Shown in pieces: positions 1-5,120 of a stretch of DNA of 5,120 bases. The notes below the pieces were generated by a model. It had not been told where the DNA came from and did no database searches. It saw only the letters and a program-made list of their open reading frames with translations. The translations under genes and the position numbers were made by a program. How positions within the stretch are numbered: position 1 is the first letter of the stretch; the number at the start of each line of letters is the position of its first letter. Source of the DNA: Candidatus Hodarchaeota archaeon (GTDB taxonomy: Archaea; Asgardarchaeota; Heimdallarchaeia; Hodarchaeales; Hodarchaeaceae); NCBI GenBank assembly GCA_016840305.1, contig JAEOSP010000574.1, forward strand, positions 1-5,120, given 5' to 3'.

Positions 1-2
1 AA

Positions 3-323
3 GGTATACCTGCAAGCCAAGGGATTATTAGTGGCCCTGCACGAATGTTAGTAGATATCAAACAGATCTCTGAGGTTAAAGCGGGCGAAATACTCATTGT
101 TCCTAAAAGAGATCCAAGATGGACTCCTATTTTTGCAAAAATCGGAGGATTAATAACAGAGACTGGAGGAATATTGTCTCATGGAGCTGTAGTAAGTAGA
201 GAATATGGAATTCCTGCTGTGACAAATATTTTCAACGCATGTAAGATTCTAAAGACTGGGAATATTATTAAAATTGATGGAACAAATGGGTTTGTTGAAA
301 TCAAAAGGAAAGAAATGAAGTGA
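3..323 (+). CDS. C-terminal part of a PEP-utilising, phosphohistidine swivelling-domain protein (PEP synthase/rifampicin phosphotransferase-like), 5' truncated
   Basis: Only the last 106 codons are in the window. The frame is open to the left edge and starts GIPASQGIISGPAR, so the ATG at 45 is internal and not the true start. The visible part matches the PEP-utilising mobile domain: a DPRWTPIF segment (visible residues 37-44), then TGGILSHGAVVSREYGIPAV (54-73), whose His60 is the expected phosphoryl-accepting histidine, then a closing IDGTNGFVEI strand. In this family the histidine carries phosphate between a nucleotide-binding ATP-grasp domain and a second substrate site. The protein ends right after the swivelling domain, with no C-terminal PEP-binding barrel. 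That order resembles rifampicin phosphotransferases and short PEP-synthase-like proteins more than PpsA or pyruvate phosphate dikinase. The ATP-grasp half presumably lies upstream of the window, and the phosphoryl acceptor cannot be deduced. The stop overlaps the GTG of the next gene. Confidence 0.85.
   Translation, partial: GIPASQGIISGPARMLVDIKQISEVKAGEILIVPKRDPRWTPIFAKIGGLITETGGILSHGAVVSREYGIPAVTNIFNACKILKTGNIIKIDGTNGFVEIKRKEMK
306..310 (+). promoter_or_regulatory. Ribosome binding site for the GH4 gene
   Basis: AGGAA lies 9 nt before the GTG at 320, inside the end of the preceding gene. It supports the GTG start and translational coupling through the GTGA overlap (320-323). Confidence 0.55.
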
Positions 324-1684
324 GTGACACAAATATTGTGGTAATCGGAGCTGGAAGTGCTAGCTTTGGTTTAGAAACCCTTAGTAGTATAATAGAGAGG
401 AAAGATTTACAAAAATCAACATTACATCTTGTAGATATTAACAACGAAAATTTAAAAACAATTTTCGCCTTAGCCAAATTAATGAGGGAAAACTATAAGA
501 CAAAAATAAAAATAAACTCTTCTTTGGATCGAACTCAAGCTCTTACTGACGCTGATTTTGTGATTTTATCAGTGGCTGTTAATCGTGAAGAAACTTGGAT
601 AAAAGACTATGAGATAGCTAAGAAATATGGTTTGTATCACTACGCTGAAAACGGTTTAATGGGATCATTTACTCATACAGCACGTGGATTAGCTTTCATC
701 AAGCCTATTCTTACAGATATCAGGGATTTAGCTCCAAATGCATGGTTGATTAATTTTACTAACCCTGTTCCACGCATTGGTTATGCAGCTGAAAAATTGG
801 GAATTAAAACCGTTGGATTATGTCATCAGATTCATCATGGTTACGGAATTTTAGCGAGGTATTTAGCTTCTGATTTAGGTATCACCGAAAACCTTGATTT
901 AGAGGTCGCATGGAATGATAAAAGTAAGAAAATATTTCATGAATTCTCAAATTGCGGAGAGAGAGAGTATGACATAAAGGCTGGAGGAATCAATCACTTT
1001 ACATGGATGATGGAGGTTCGGAGACGGAGTACAAATGAAGATATGTATCCGCTGATCCGTTCGGAAGCAAAGAATGTTCATCCCAATTTTGAGCCACTAA
1101 CACAAAGAATGTTTGATATCTATGGTTTACTACCAGTACCAGGGGACTGCCATCTTACTGAATATGTCCCCTACACACTTTCAAAAGAAAATTGGGAAAA
1201 ATACAGGATCCAATTATATAATTTTGAACGTGGAAAACATCAACGTAACGAGATGTGGTTTCGAATTAATAAAATTTTAGCTGGTAAACGTTCTTTTGAT
1301 ATAAGACCTACACATCAAGAACGTGGTGATTCAGTAATCTCAGCAATCGCAAATAACTTGAACTCGTACGAACAAGCAGTAAATATACCTAACAACGGAG
1401 CAATCTCTAATTTACCTGATGATAGTATTGTGGAAGTTCCTGCATTGATAAATAACTATGGTATATCAGGAATGAAAATGGGTAAACTACCAGAAGCAAT
1501 TGCTGCACTATGTATACGAGAAATATCTATTGCAAAATTAATAACGAATGCATCAATGACAGGAAATAAACAAGCAGCGTTACAGGCATTTGCTTTGATG
1601 GTTGATGATCTAGATCTTGCAGCAAAATTACTGGATGATTACATAGAAGAACATAAAAGGTATCTACCGCAGTTTGAACTTTAA
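320..1684 (+). CDS. Glycoside hydrolase family 4 (GH4) NAD- and metal-dependent glycosidase
   Basis: The 454-residue product has the normal length for GH4. These enzymes use NAD and a divalent metal (usually Mn2+) to cleave glycosides by transient oxidation at C3, elimination, water addition and reduction. The N-terminal Rossmann strand is IVVIGAGSASFG (6-17), with acidic Asp39 ending the second strand (LHLVDI), which suggests NAD. NFTNPV (145-150) holds the family Asn148-Pro149. GLCHQI (166-171) supplies Cys168, and GGINHF (222-227) supplies Asn225-His226; these Cys and His residues match the metal ligands. GDCHLTEY (275-282) and VEVPALINN (371-379) are C-terminal family features. The protein has no signal peptide and is probably cytoplasmic, acting on imported oligosaccharides or glycosides. 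The CHxx signature, which correlates with substrate in GH4, is CHQI here and matches none of the standard classes I know (CHEV, CHSV, CHGx, CNxP), so specificity is open. It starts at GTG, overlaps the upstream gene by 4 nt, and is followed 35 nt later by a reductase gene. Confidence 0.9.
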   Translation: MSDTNIVVIGAGSASFGLETLSSIIERKDLQKSTLHLVDINNENLKTIFALAKLMRENYKTKIKINSSLDRTQALTDADFVILSVAVNREETWIKDYEIAKKYGLYHYAENGLMGSFTHTARGLAFIKPILTDIRDLAPNAWLINFTNPVPRIGYAAEKLGIKTVGLCHQIHHGYGILARYLASDLGITENLDLEVAWNDKSKKIFHEFSNCGEREYDIKAGGINHFTWMMEVRRRSTNEDMYPLIRSEAKNVHPNFEPLTQRMFDIYGLLPVPGDCHLTEYVPYTLSKENWEKYRIQLYNFERGKHQRNEMWFRINKILAGKRSFDIRPTHQERGDSVISAIANNLNSYEQAVNIPNNGAISNLPDDSIVEVPALINNYGISGMKMGKLPEAIAALCIREISIAKLITNASMTGNKQAALQAFALMVDDLDLAAKLLDDYIEEHKRYLPQFEL

Positions 1685-1707
1685 ATAATATCATGACTGA
1701 ATATGTC

Positions 1708-1713
1708 GGTGAG
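1708..1713 (+). promoter_or_regulatory. Ribosome binding site deciding the start of the ketopantoate-reductase-family gene
   Basis: GGTGAG, a five-base match (GGTGA) to the consensus complementary to the 16S 3' end, lies 6 nt before the ATG at 1720. The alternative in-frame ATG at 1693 has no such site upstream. This favours 1720, which also puts the Rossmann strand MRIAVVG at the very N terminus, as is usual in this family. Confidence 0.6.
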
Positions 1714-1719
1714 AAAATT

Positions 1720-2745
1720 ATGAGAATAGCTGTGGTAGGAATGGGAGCAATTGGAGGCCCTATTGCAGTAGGGTTAGCTTTACATAAAATTGATGTAGTC
1801 ACAATAACTAAACACTCAAGCTTAGCAAAGAAAATTCAATCAGAAGGATTTACATTACAAAAGGAGAATGTAGAAGTCACTATCAAAATACCCTCAGTTC
1901 CTCTAATCTCTGATCTAGAGGGAAAATTTGATATCGTTTTCTTTGCTATGAAAGCAACAAGCGTAATTCAAGCCGCAAAAGATATTTTACCGTTTTTAGA
2001 AGTAGACAGTGTCGTTGTTACTCTCCAAAATGGAATAGTAGAAGATGATGTAGCGAAAATTGTGGGATCGGAGAGGATTATTGGAGCGGTTGTAGCTACC
2101 GCATCTCAGGTATTGGAACCTGGAAAAGTATTAAGATCGATTAGTGGGTCCCATTTCATTGGATTTCTTGGAACACGGGTGAATAAAATTCGATTAGAGC
2201 AAGTAAAAACTTTTCTTGAATACGATTTGCCTGTAATAATTCCTAATAACATTTATGAGGCCCTTTATTCAAAATTAGTAGTGAATGCAGCAATAAACGG
2301 GCTAGGTGCTCTTAGTGGATTAACAGTAGGAGAAATTCTGAAAGAAAAACACAACAGACAACTTTTCTTACAGATTATAACTGAAGTTGTAAATATTACT
2401 AATAAGCTCCAGCTAACATTAATACCAATCGGACCAATACATTTACCTGATCTAGCACTCCGACCGAATGATACAAATGAAGTGGTTGAGGAAAAACATC
2501 GTAAATTGGAAACATCCTTATCTATGCTGAAAGATGTCAAATCATCTACACTTCGGTCTCTAGAACAAGGACAACCCTCAGAAGTAGATTATCTAAACGG
2601 TTTTATTATGAGGAAAGGGAAGGAACTTAAAATCCCTACGCCTATAAATTCACTAATCACCAAAATGATTAAAGAAATTGAATCAGGCTCTCGTACAATA
2701 ACTGCAAAAAATCTATTTGAACTGAAAGATTTCCTTGAAAAATAA
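1720..2745 (+). CDS. Ketopantoate reductase family (ApbA/PanE-like) NAD(P)-dependent 2-oxo/hydroxy-acid reductase
   Basis: The 341-residue protein has both PanE/ApbA domains. The N-terminal Rossmann domain begins MRIAVVGMGAIGG, with a GxGxxG loop at Gly7, Gly9 and Gly12. TLQNG (101-105) contains the conserved Asn104. The linker and helical domain contain YSKLVVNAAIN (183-193), whose Lys185 is the expected catalytic lysine and Asn189/Asn193 the conserved asparagines. SSTLRSLEQG and PSEVDYLNG follow, with Glu288 at the substrate-binding acidic position. The best-known reaction is NADPH-dependent reduction of 2-dehydropantoate to pantoate for coenzyme A synthesis. The family also includes reductases for other 2-oxo acids. 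Lys31 and His32 after the second strand could contact an NADP phosphate, but this is weak evidence. No other CoA-pathway gene is adjacent. The GH4 neighbour makes reduction or oxidation of a sugar-derived acid an alternative, so panE is not assigned. An upstream in-frame ATG at 1693 would add nine residues. Confidence 0.85.
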   Translation: MRIAVVGMGAIGGPIAVGLALHKIDVVTITKHSSLAKKIQSEGFTLQKENVEVTIKIPSVPLISDLEGKFDIVFFAMKATSVIQAAKDILPFLEVDSVVVTLQNGIVEDDVAKIVGSERIIGAVVATASQVLEPGKVLRSISGSHFIGFLGTRVNKIRLEQVKTFLEYDLPVIIPNNIYEALYSKLVVNAAINGLGALSGLTVGEILKEKHNRQLFLQIITEVVNITNKLQLTLIPIGPIHLPDLALRPNDTNEVVEEKHRKLETSLSMLKDVKSSTLRSLEQGQPSEVDYLNGFIMRKGKELKIPTPINSLITKMIKEIESGSRTITAKNLFELKDFLEK

Positions 2746-2763
2746 TCCCCTTTACACACTGAT

Positions 2764-2797
2764 AAAAAAGAGGAGGTTGAGGGTTAGGGGGTAACCC
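2764..2797 (-). terminator. Probable transcription terminator of the minus-strand operon, with a short hairpin
   Basis: Reading the minus strand past the DUF35 stop, the sequence is C/T-rich and ends in six consecutive T (complement of 2764-2769). This is the T-tract type typical of archaeal termination. A perfect 6-bp inverted repeat, GGGTTA (2781-2786) and TAACCC (2792-2797) with a 5-nt loop, spans the stop codon. On the plus strand the hairpin is not followed by T, so it gives no clear terminator for the convergent operon. Confidence 0.5.
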
Positions 2798-3131
2798 AAA
2801 CAAACCCGAAGACTGGCTTATTGTCAATAATTCGAACTTGTTTCCATTGAGCAACAAGTTTCATACCTACTTTTATTTCAGCAGGATTTTCCGCTTCAAT
2901 TTGCCCTGTATAATTGACCTCTCCTAAATTAACAATTCCCAAGTACAACGAAAATTTGTCAATACCTGAAGGAGGGGCTTTAAGCATTGTATAAGTAACA
3001 AGCGTTCCCTTTGATGGAACAGCTACTTCCTCAAACTCTGTGTGCTTGCATTTCAAACAACGGCCGTGTTTTGGAAAATGGATCTTGGCACAATTCTTAC
3101 ATTTGTAACCAATTGGTGTTTTTACTGACAT
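2784..3131 (-). CDS. DUF35 zinc-ribbon/OB-fold protein, partner of the thiolase-like protein
   Basis: The 115-residue protein has an N-terminal rubredoxin-like zinc ribbon with Cys11-x2-Cys14 and Cys25-x2-Cys28. An OB-fold domain follows from about residue 35, with GTLVTYTML (42-50) and a closing segment VGMKLVAQWKQVR...VFGFVWV (88-113). This is the full usual DUF35 layout. Family members are non-catalytic partners that bind CoA thioesters beside thiolase-fold enzymes. Examples are the archaeal acetoacetyl-CoA thiolase/HMG-CoA synthase complex and the DUF35 domain of ChsH2 bound to the aldolase Ltp2. Here it begins 3 nt after the thiolase-like gene and has a strong GGAGGT site, so the two proteins probably form a complex. 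No HMG-CoA synthase gene is adjacent, which argues against the mevalonate-pathway complex. It is last in the operon, and the stop lies inside the terminator hairpin. Confidence 0.9.
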   Translation of the reverse strand: MSVKTPIGYKCKNCAKIHFPKHGRCLKCKHTEFEEVAVPSKGTLVTYTMLKAPPSGIDKFSLYLGIVNLGEVNYTGQIEAENPAEIKVGMKLVAQWKQVRIIDNKPVFGFVWVTP

Positions 3132-3134
3132 TTG

Positions 3135-4322
3135 TTATACCTCCAGCCTAGAAAGTATCGTTGCAACAACGTTATTGCCAAATCCACCAAAATTGACTGC
3201 ATATCCATGCTTGGGGTTATTTTGTACCTGACGTTCGCCTGCTTCACCTCTTAGTTGCCATACAAGCTCACATAGTTGAGCTACTCCCGTCGCTCCAACT
3301 GGATGTCCTCTTGCTTTAAGTCCTCCTGAAGTATTAACAGGAAATTTTCCATTTAATTCTGTTTCACCTTCTCGTATTGCCAAATGAGCTGTACCAGGTT
3401 CATAGAAACCAGCTGCTTCCAATTCGGCAATTTCGAGAATTTCGAACGCATCATGTATCTCAGCAACATCAATATCTGATCGTGATAGATCAGCCATCTT
3501 AAAAGCCTGATCAGAGGCATCTTTCACTGCTTTAAGAAAGGTTGGATCTGCACGTTCATGAACAGCCATAGTATCCATACCTTGGCCTGTTCCGGCAAAT
3601 TTAATGATAGATTTATCTGTAATTTCCCTAGCTTTGTCCATACTGCACATAATTATGGAAGCAGAACCATCTGAGACAGGACACATATCATAAAGGTGTA
3701 AAGGGTCAGCAATTATCGGGTTGTTCATTTTAGCCTCGCGCGAAGTCAAAATTCCTTCCATAGCAATTTTCTGTTGAATATGTGCTTTGGGGTTCTTCAA
3801 TCCATTATCATGGTTCTTTATTGCTATTCTAGCTAGATCCTCGGAAGTAACTCCATATTTCTCGAAGTATATACGTGCTAAAAGTGCTCCTAAACTCGGT
3901 AAAGTGATTCCTTGAATATATTCGGCCTCAGGATGAGCCATTGTGGCAATAAAATCAGTAACAACAGGACCAGGGGCAACACGCATTTTTTCACCACCAG
4001 TGATCATCACTACATCGTGAAGGCCGGAAGCTATTGCCATATAACCGAAACGAGCGGCAGTTCCACCAGATGCGGGGCCGTTTTCAATACTCGCTCCTAC
4101 TGCAGGAAAAAGATTCAAATAATCAATAAGTGCGGATCCAAGAGCTGTTTGATTATTTATACGTCCAGCTCCCATATTGGCCACAAAAACAGCATCCAAT
4201 TCATCAGTGCCAGCATCATTAATAGCTTCTAGAGCAGACTCAGCCATCATTTCAATTAGTGAGCCAGAGTATTTACCCCAGCGCTGTCCCATTCCTGCAC
4301 CTATGATAGCAACATCACGCAT
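3135..4322 (-). CDS. Thiolase-superfamily protein (SCP2-thiolase-like) lacking the nucleophilic cysteine
   Basis: The 395-residue protein is full length for archaeal thiolase-like proteins, with both thiolase halves. The N terminus is MRDVAIIGAGM. The usual E-N/A-x-C-A-S-G nucleophile motif reads IENGPASGG (79-87), so Pro83 (codon CCC, plus-strand 4074-4076) replaces the acyl-accepting cysteine. Other active-site elements are kept: SDGSASI (217-223), AEIHDAF (287-293) with His290, SGGLKARGHPVGATG (332-346) with His340, and a C-terminal NFGGFGNN (377-384). HDAF in place of the NEAF of classical thiolases is typical of the SCP2-thiolase/archaeal branch. Without cysteine, thiolysis or Claisen condensation through an acyl-enzyme is not expected. 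The DUF35 gene 3 nt downstream and the conserved CoA-type scaffold point to a CoA-thioester substrate. A retro-aldol reaction like that of Ltp2-ChsH2(DUF35) is one possibility, although keeping both histidines differs from what I recall of Ltp2's remodelled active site. Automatic annotation as acetyl-CoA acetyltransferase would be misleading. Confidence 0.9.
   Translation of the reverse strand: MRDVAIIGAGMGQRWGKYSGSLIEMMAESALEAINDAGTDELDAVFVANMGAGRINNQTALGSALIDYLNLFPAVGASIENGPASGGTAARFGYMAIASGLHDVVMITGGEKMRVAPGPVVTDFIATMAHPEAEYIQGITLPSLGALLARIYFEKYGVTSEDLARIAIKNHDNGLKNPKAHIQQKIAMEGILTSREAKMNNPIIADPLHLYDMCPVSDGSASIIMCSMDKAREITDKSIIKFAGTGQGMDTMAVHERADPTFLKAVKDASDQAFKMADLSRSDIDVAEIHDAFEILEIAELEAAGFYEPGTAHLAIREGETELNGKFPVNTSGGLKARGHPVGATGVAQLCELVWQLRGEAGERQVQNNPKHGYAVNFGGFGNNVVATILSRLEV
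3139..3144 (-). promoter_or_regulatory. Ribosome binding site for the DUF35 gene
   Basis: GGAGGT on the minus strand, 7 nt before the ATG at 3131 and overlapping the last codons of the thiolase-like gene. It is the strongest Shine-Dalgarno match in the window and suggests high, independent initiation of the small partner. Confidence 0.75.
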
Positions 4323-4326
4323 GTGA

Positions 4327-5037
4327 TTAAGCTCCTTTTTTCACACCAGTTATCTGGAAAGTTACATCCTCGGGTAATTTGATGGTTCTGCAATTTTCAA
4401 GATATTCATTAGGTACAGGACGGTTTTCAGTTCCAAAACATCTTTCAGATTTAACATAGGTCTCCCAGTTTTTTCGCGTTAGAACATAACTAGGGACGCC
4501 ACCTATAGGGTGTTCGAAATCGAAATTCTCCTCTAAACGTAATTCCTCCATCCATCTGCGAAAACCAATATGTGATTCAGCAACAATCTTAACTTCATCA
4601 TTTTGCAAATAATCCAAATGATGCTCCATCTTTGCTACAAAAAGGTGAGCTCCTACTCGTAAACCTCGTTTAAAGGTCATAGTATGATATGATAGACCAA
4701 CTTTTGGATCTTTAAAACTTAAGTAGCCATTTACTAATCCTAAAACTTCTCCTGTATCATGAACTTGACCAAGAAGGACATATTCATCCTGTACACGGTA
4801 TTGCACATAAGCTAGTAATTCACCCAAGATTCTTGCTCCTACAAGGTCATAAAAATCTTTGTTGATTTTTACAATATCATAAAATAGTGGAATTACTTGT
4901 TTCGTTTCCTCTCTAGTAATCTGGCGAACCACCATTTTCGAACCGTCAACTAAATTGATGAATTTAGCTGGATAAGGAGTGTTCTCGGGATTAATTTTAT
5001 TCGGTTTTGGTCTAAGAATATCTTCATCTGTTGACAT
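4327..5037 (-). CDS. Probable GNAT-fold acyltransferase-like protein, first gene of the thiolase-like/DUF35 operon
   Basis: I do not recognise a named family with certainty. Counting 236 residues from the ATG at 5037, the pattern resembles a GNAT N-acyltransferase. Strand MVVRQIT (35-41) is followed by a long helical stretch to about 82. A strand pair around EYVLLGQV and GEVLGLVNGYLS (96-107) follows. Next is a strand-loop-helix, TMTFKRGLRVGAHLF (119-133), in which RGLRVGA could be a degenerate acyl-CoA pyrophosphate loop (Q/RxxGxG/A). Then comes EVKIVAES with an amphipathic helix, and a final strand SYVLTRKNW (183-191). The first 25 residues are Pro-rich and polar, and the C terminus has a 45-residue tail. 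It has no membrane segment or signal peptide and is probably cytoplasmic. It precedes the thiolase-like gene by 4 nt, so an acyl-CoA-related role is likely by context; the acceptor is unknown. An upstream in-frame ATG at 5055 (MKRIPKM...) lacks a Shine-Dalgarno site, whereas AAGAGGA sits 8 nt before 5037. Confidence 0.6.
   Translation of the reverse strand: MSTDEDILRPKPNKINPENTPYPAKFINLVDGSKMVVRQITREETKQVIPLFYDIVKINKDFYDLVGARILGELLAYVQYRVQDEYVLLGQVHDTGEVLGLVNGYLSFKDPKVGLSYHTMTFKRGLRVGAHLFVAKMEHHLDYLQNDEVKIVAESHIGFRRWMEELRLEENFDFEHPIGGVPSYVLTRKNWETYVKSERCFGTENRPVPNEYLENCRTIKLPEDVTFQITGVKKGA
4332..4335 (-). promoter_or_regulatory. Ribosome binding site for the thiolase-like gene
   Basis: AAAGGAGC on the minus strand has its GGAG core 9 nt before the ATG at 4322. 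It lies inside the end of the upstream gene, consistent with coupled translation across the 4-nt gap. Confidence 0.65.
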
Positions 5038-5045
5038 CTTCGGAA

Positions 5046-5052
5046 TCCTCTT
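5046..5052 (-). promoter_or_regulatory. Ribosome binding site favouring the start at 5037
   Basis: AAGAGGA on the minus strand lies 8 nt before the ATG at 5037 and would fall inside the coding region if translation began at 5055. The sequence before 5055 (AAAATTATAA) has no Shine-Dalgarno match. Confidence 0.5.
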
Positions 5053-5069
5053 CATTTATAATTTTAGCA

Positions 5070-5079
5070 GTTTTATAAG
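5070..5079 (-). promoter_or_regulatory. Secondary TATA-box candidate for the minus-strand operon
   Basis: CTTATAAAAC on the minus strand. Transcription about 25 nt downstream would begin near 5050, past the ATG at 5055 but before the one at 5037. Its upstream flank (TTCTGT) is not A-rich and so is a poor BRE, making this weaker than the candidate at 5104-5117. Confidence 0.3.
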
Positions 5080-5103
5080 ACAGAATACTGATTTACAAGA
5101 TGG

Positions 5104-5117
5104 ATATATAATTTTTT
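5104..5117 (-). promoter_or_regulatory. Archaeal BRE/TATA-box candidate for the minus-strand operon
   Basis: The minus strand reads AAAAAATTATATAT: an A-run resembling the TFB recognition element, directly followed by a TATA-like TTATATAT. Initiation about 25 nt downstream would fall near 5082, giving a leader of roughly 45 nt that contains the AAGAGGA site before 5037. The assignment is by pattern only in an AT-rich region at the window edge. Confidence 0.45.
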
Positions 5118-5120
5118 GTC

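Noticed and set aside
1158..1706. The 12-mer ACTGAATATGTC occurs both inside the GH4 gene (near 1157-1168) and just after the ATG at 1693
   Set aside because: Only two copies with unrelated flanks, in AT-rich sequence; most likely chance and no sign of a mobile or duplicated element.
1527..1802. Open frame of 91 codons on the minus strand across the GH4/reductase junction
   Set aside because: It is antisense to two well-supported genes and its translation shows no recognisable motif.
2265..2540. Open frame of 91 codons on the minus strand inside the reductase gene
   Set aside because: It is a Ser/Phe-rich shadow of the catalytic region of the PanE-like protein, with no domain signature.
2771..2794. 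Strong Shine-Dalgarno-like GGAGG on the plus strand between the convergent genes
   Set aside because: The only frame after it is a TTG start with a stop a few codons later; it is better explained as the complement of the pyrimidine-rich terminator.
2669..2857. Short minus-strand frame overlapping the 3' ends of the two convergent operons
   Set aside because: It overlaps the DUF35 gene in another frame and crosses the terminator; no supporting motif.
3912..4232. Open frame of 106 codons on the plus strand inside the thiolase-like gene
   Set aside because: It is antisense to conserved thiolase motifs, and its Ser/Asn/His-rich composition is typical of a shadow frame.
3135..4322. Thiolase-like gene as a pseudogene because the catalytic Cys is missing
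   Set aside because: The frame is complete with a good ribosome binding site, and all other conserved motifs are intact, so loss of function by decay is unlikely.
2784..4322. Archaeal mevalonate-pathway thiolase/HMG-CoA synthase/DUF35 complex
   Set aside because: No HMG-CoA synthase gene lies between or beside the two genes, and the thiolase-like protein lacks the nucleophile needed to make acetoacetyl-CoA.

Overview
The window looks archaeal and is AT-rich. It carries a thiolase-superfamily gene followed directly by a zinc-ribbon/OB-fold DUF35 gene, a pairing common in archaea. Shine-Dalgarno sites precede closely packed or overlapping genes, and a TATA-box/BRE-like sequence lies upstream of the minus-strand operon. 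The exact lineage cannot be settled by eye. An Asgard or Bathyarchaeia-like mesophile would fit, but that is inference. No RNA gene, CRISPR array, insertion sequence or long repeat is visible.

Plus strand, 1-2745: the 3' end of a gene with a C-terminal PEP-utilising (phosphohistidine swivelling) domain overlaps by 4 nt a glycoside hydrolase family 4 (GH4) NAD/Mn-dependent glycosidase. A ketopantoate-reductase-family (ApbA/PanE) dehydrogenase follows. The spacing suggests one transcript that began left of the window. Two of the three proteins have Rossmann nucleotide-binding domains and the third belongs to a phosphotransfer family. A small carbohydrate or sugar-acid pathway is plausible, but no substrate can be assigned.

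Minus strand, 5037 down to 2784: a probable GNAT-fold acyltransferase, a thiolase-like protein and a DUF35 zinc-ribbon/OB-fold protein are separated by only 4 and 3 nt. Each has a good Shine-Dalgarno site. A promoter candidate lies at 5104-5117 and a T-rich terminator at 2764-2797, so this reads as a complete three-gene operon. The two operons converge at 2746-2783.

The main finding is in the thiolase-like protein. The nucleophilic cysteine expected in the E-N-x-C-A-S-G motif is proline (Pro83), while both other catalytic-type histidines are kept and the frame is intact. It therefore should not work as a classical thiolase through an acyl-cysteine intermediate. A repurposed activity carried out with the DUF35 partner, as in the Ltp2-ChsH2(DUF35) steroid side-chain aldolase, is a reasonable hypothesis. 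The GH4 protein also has an unusual CHQI signature.
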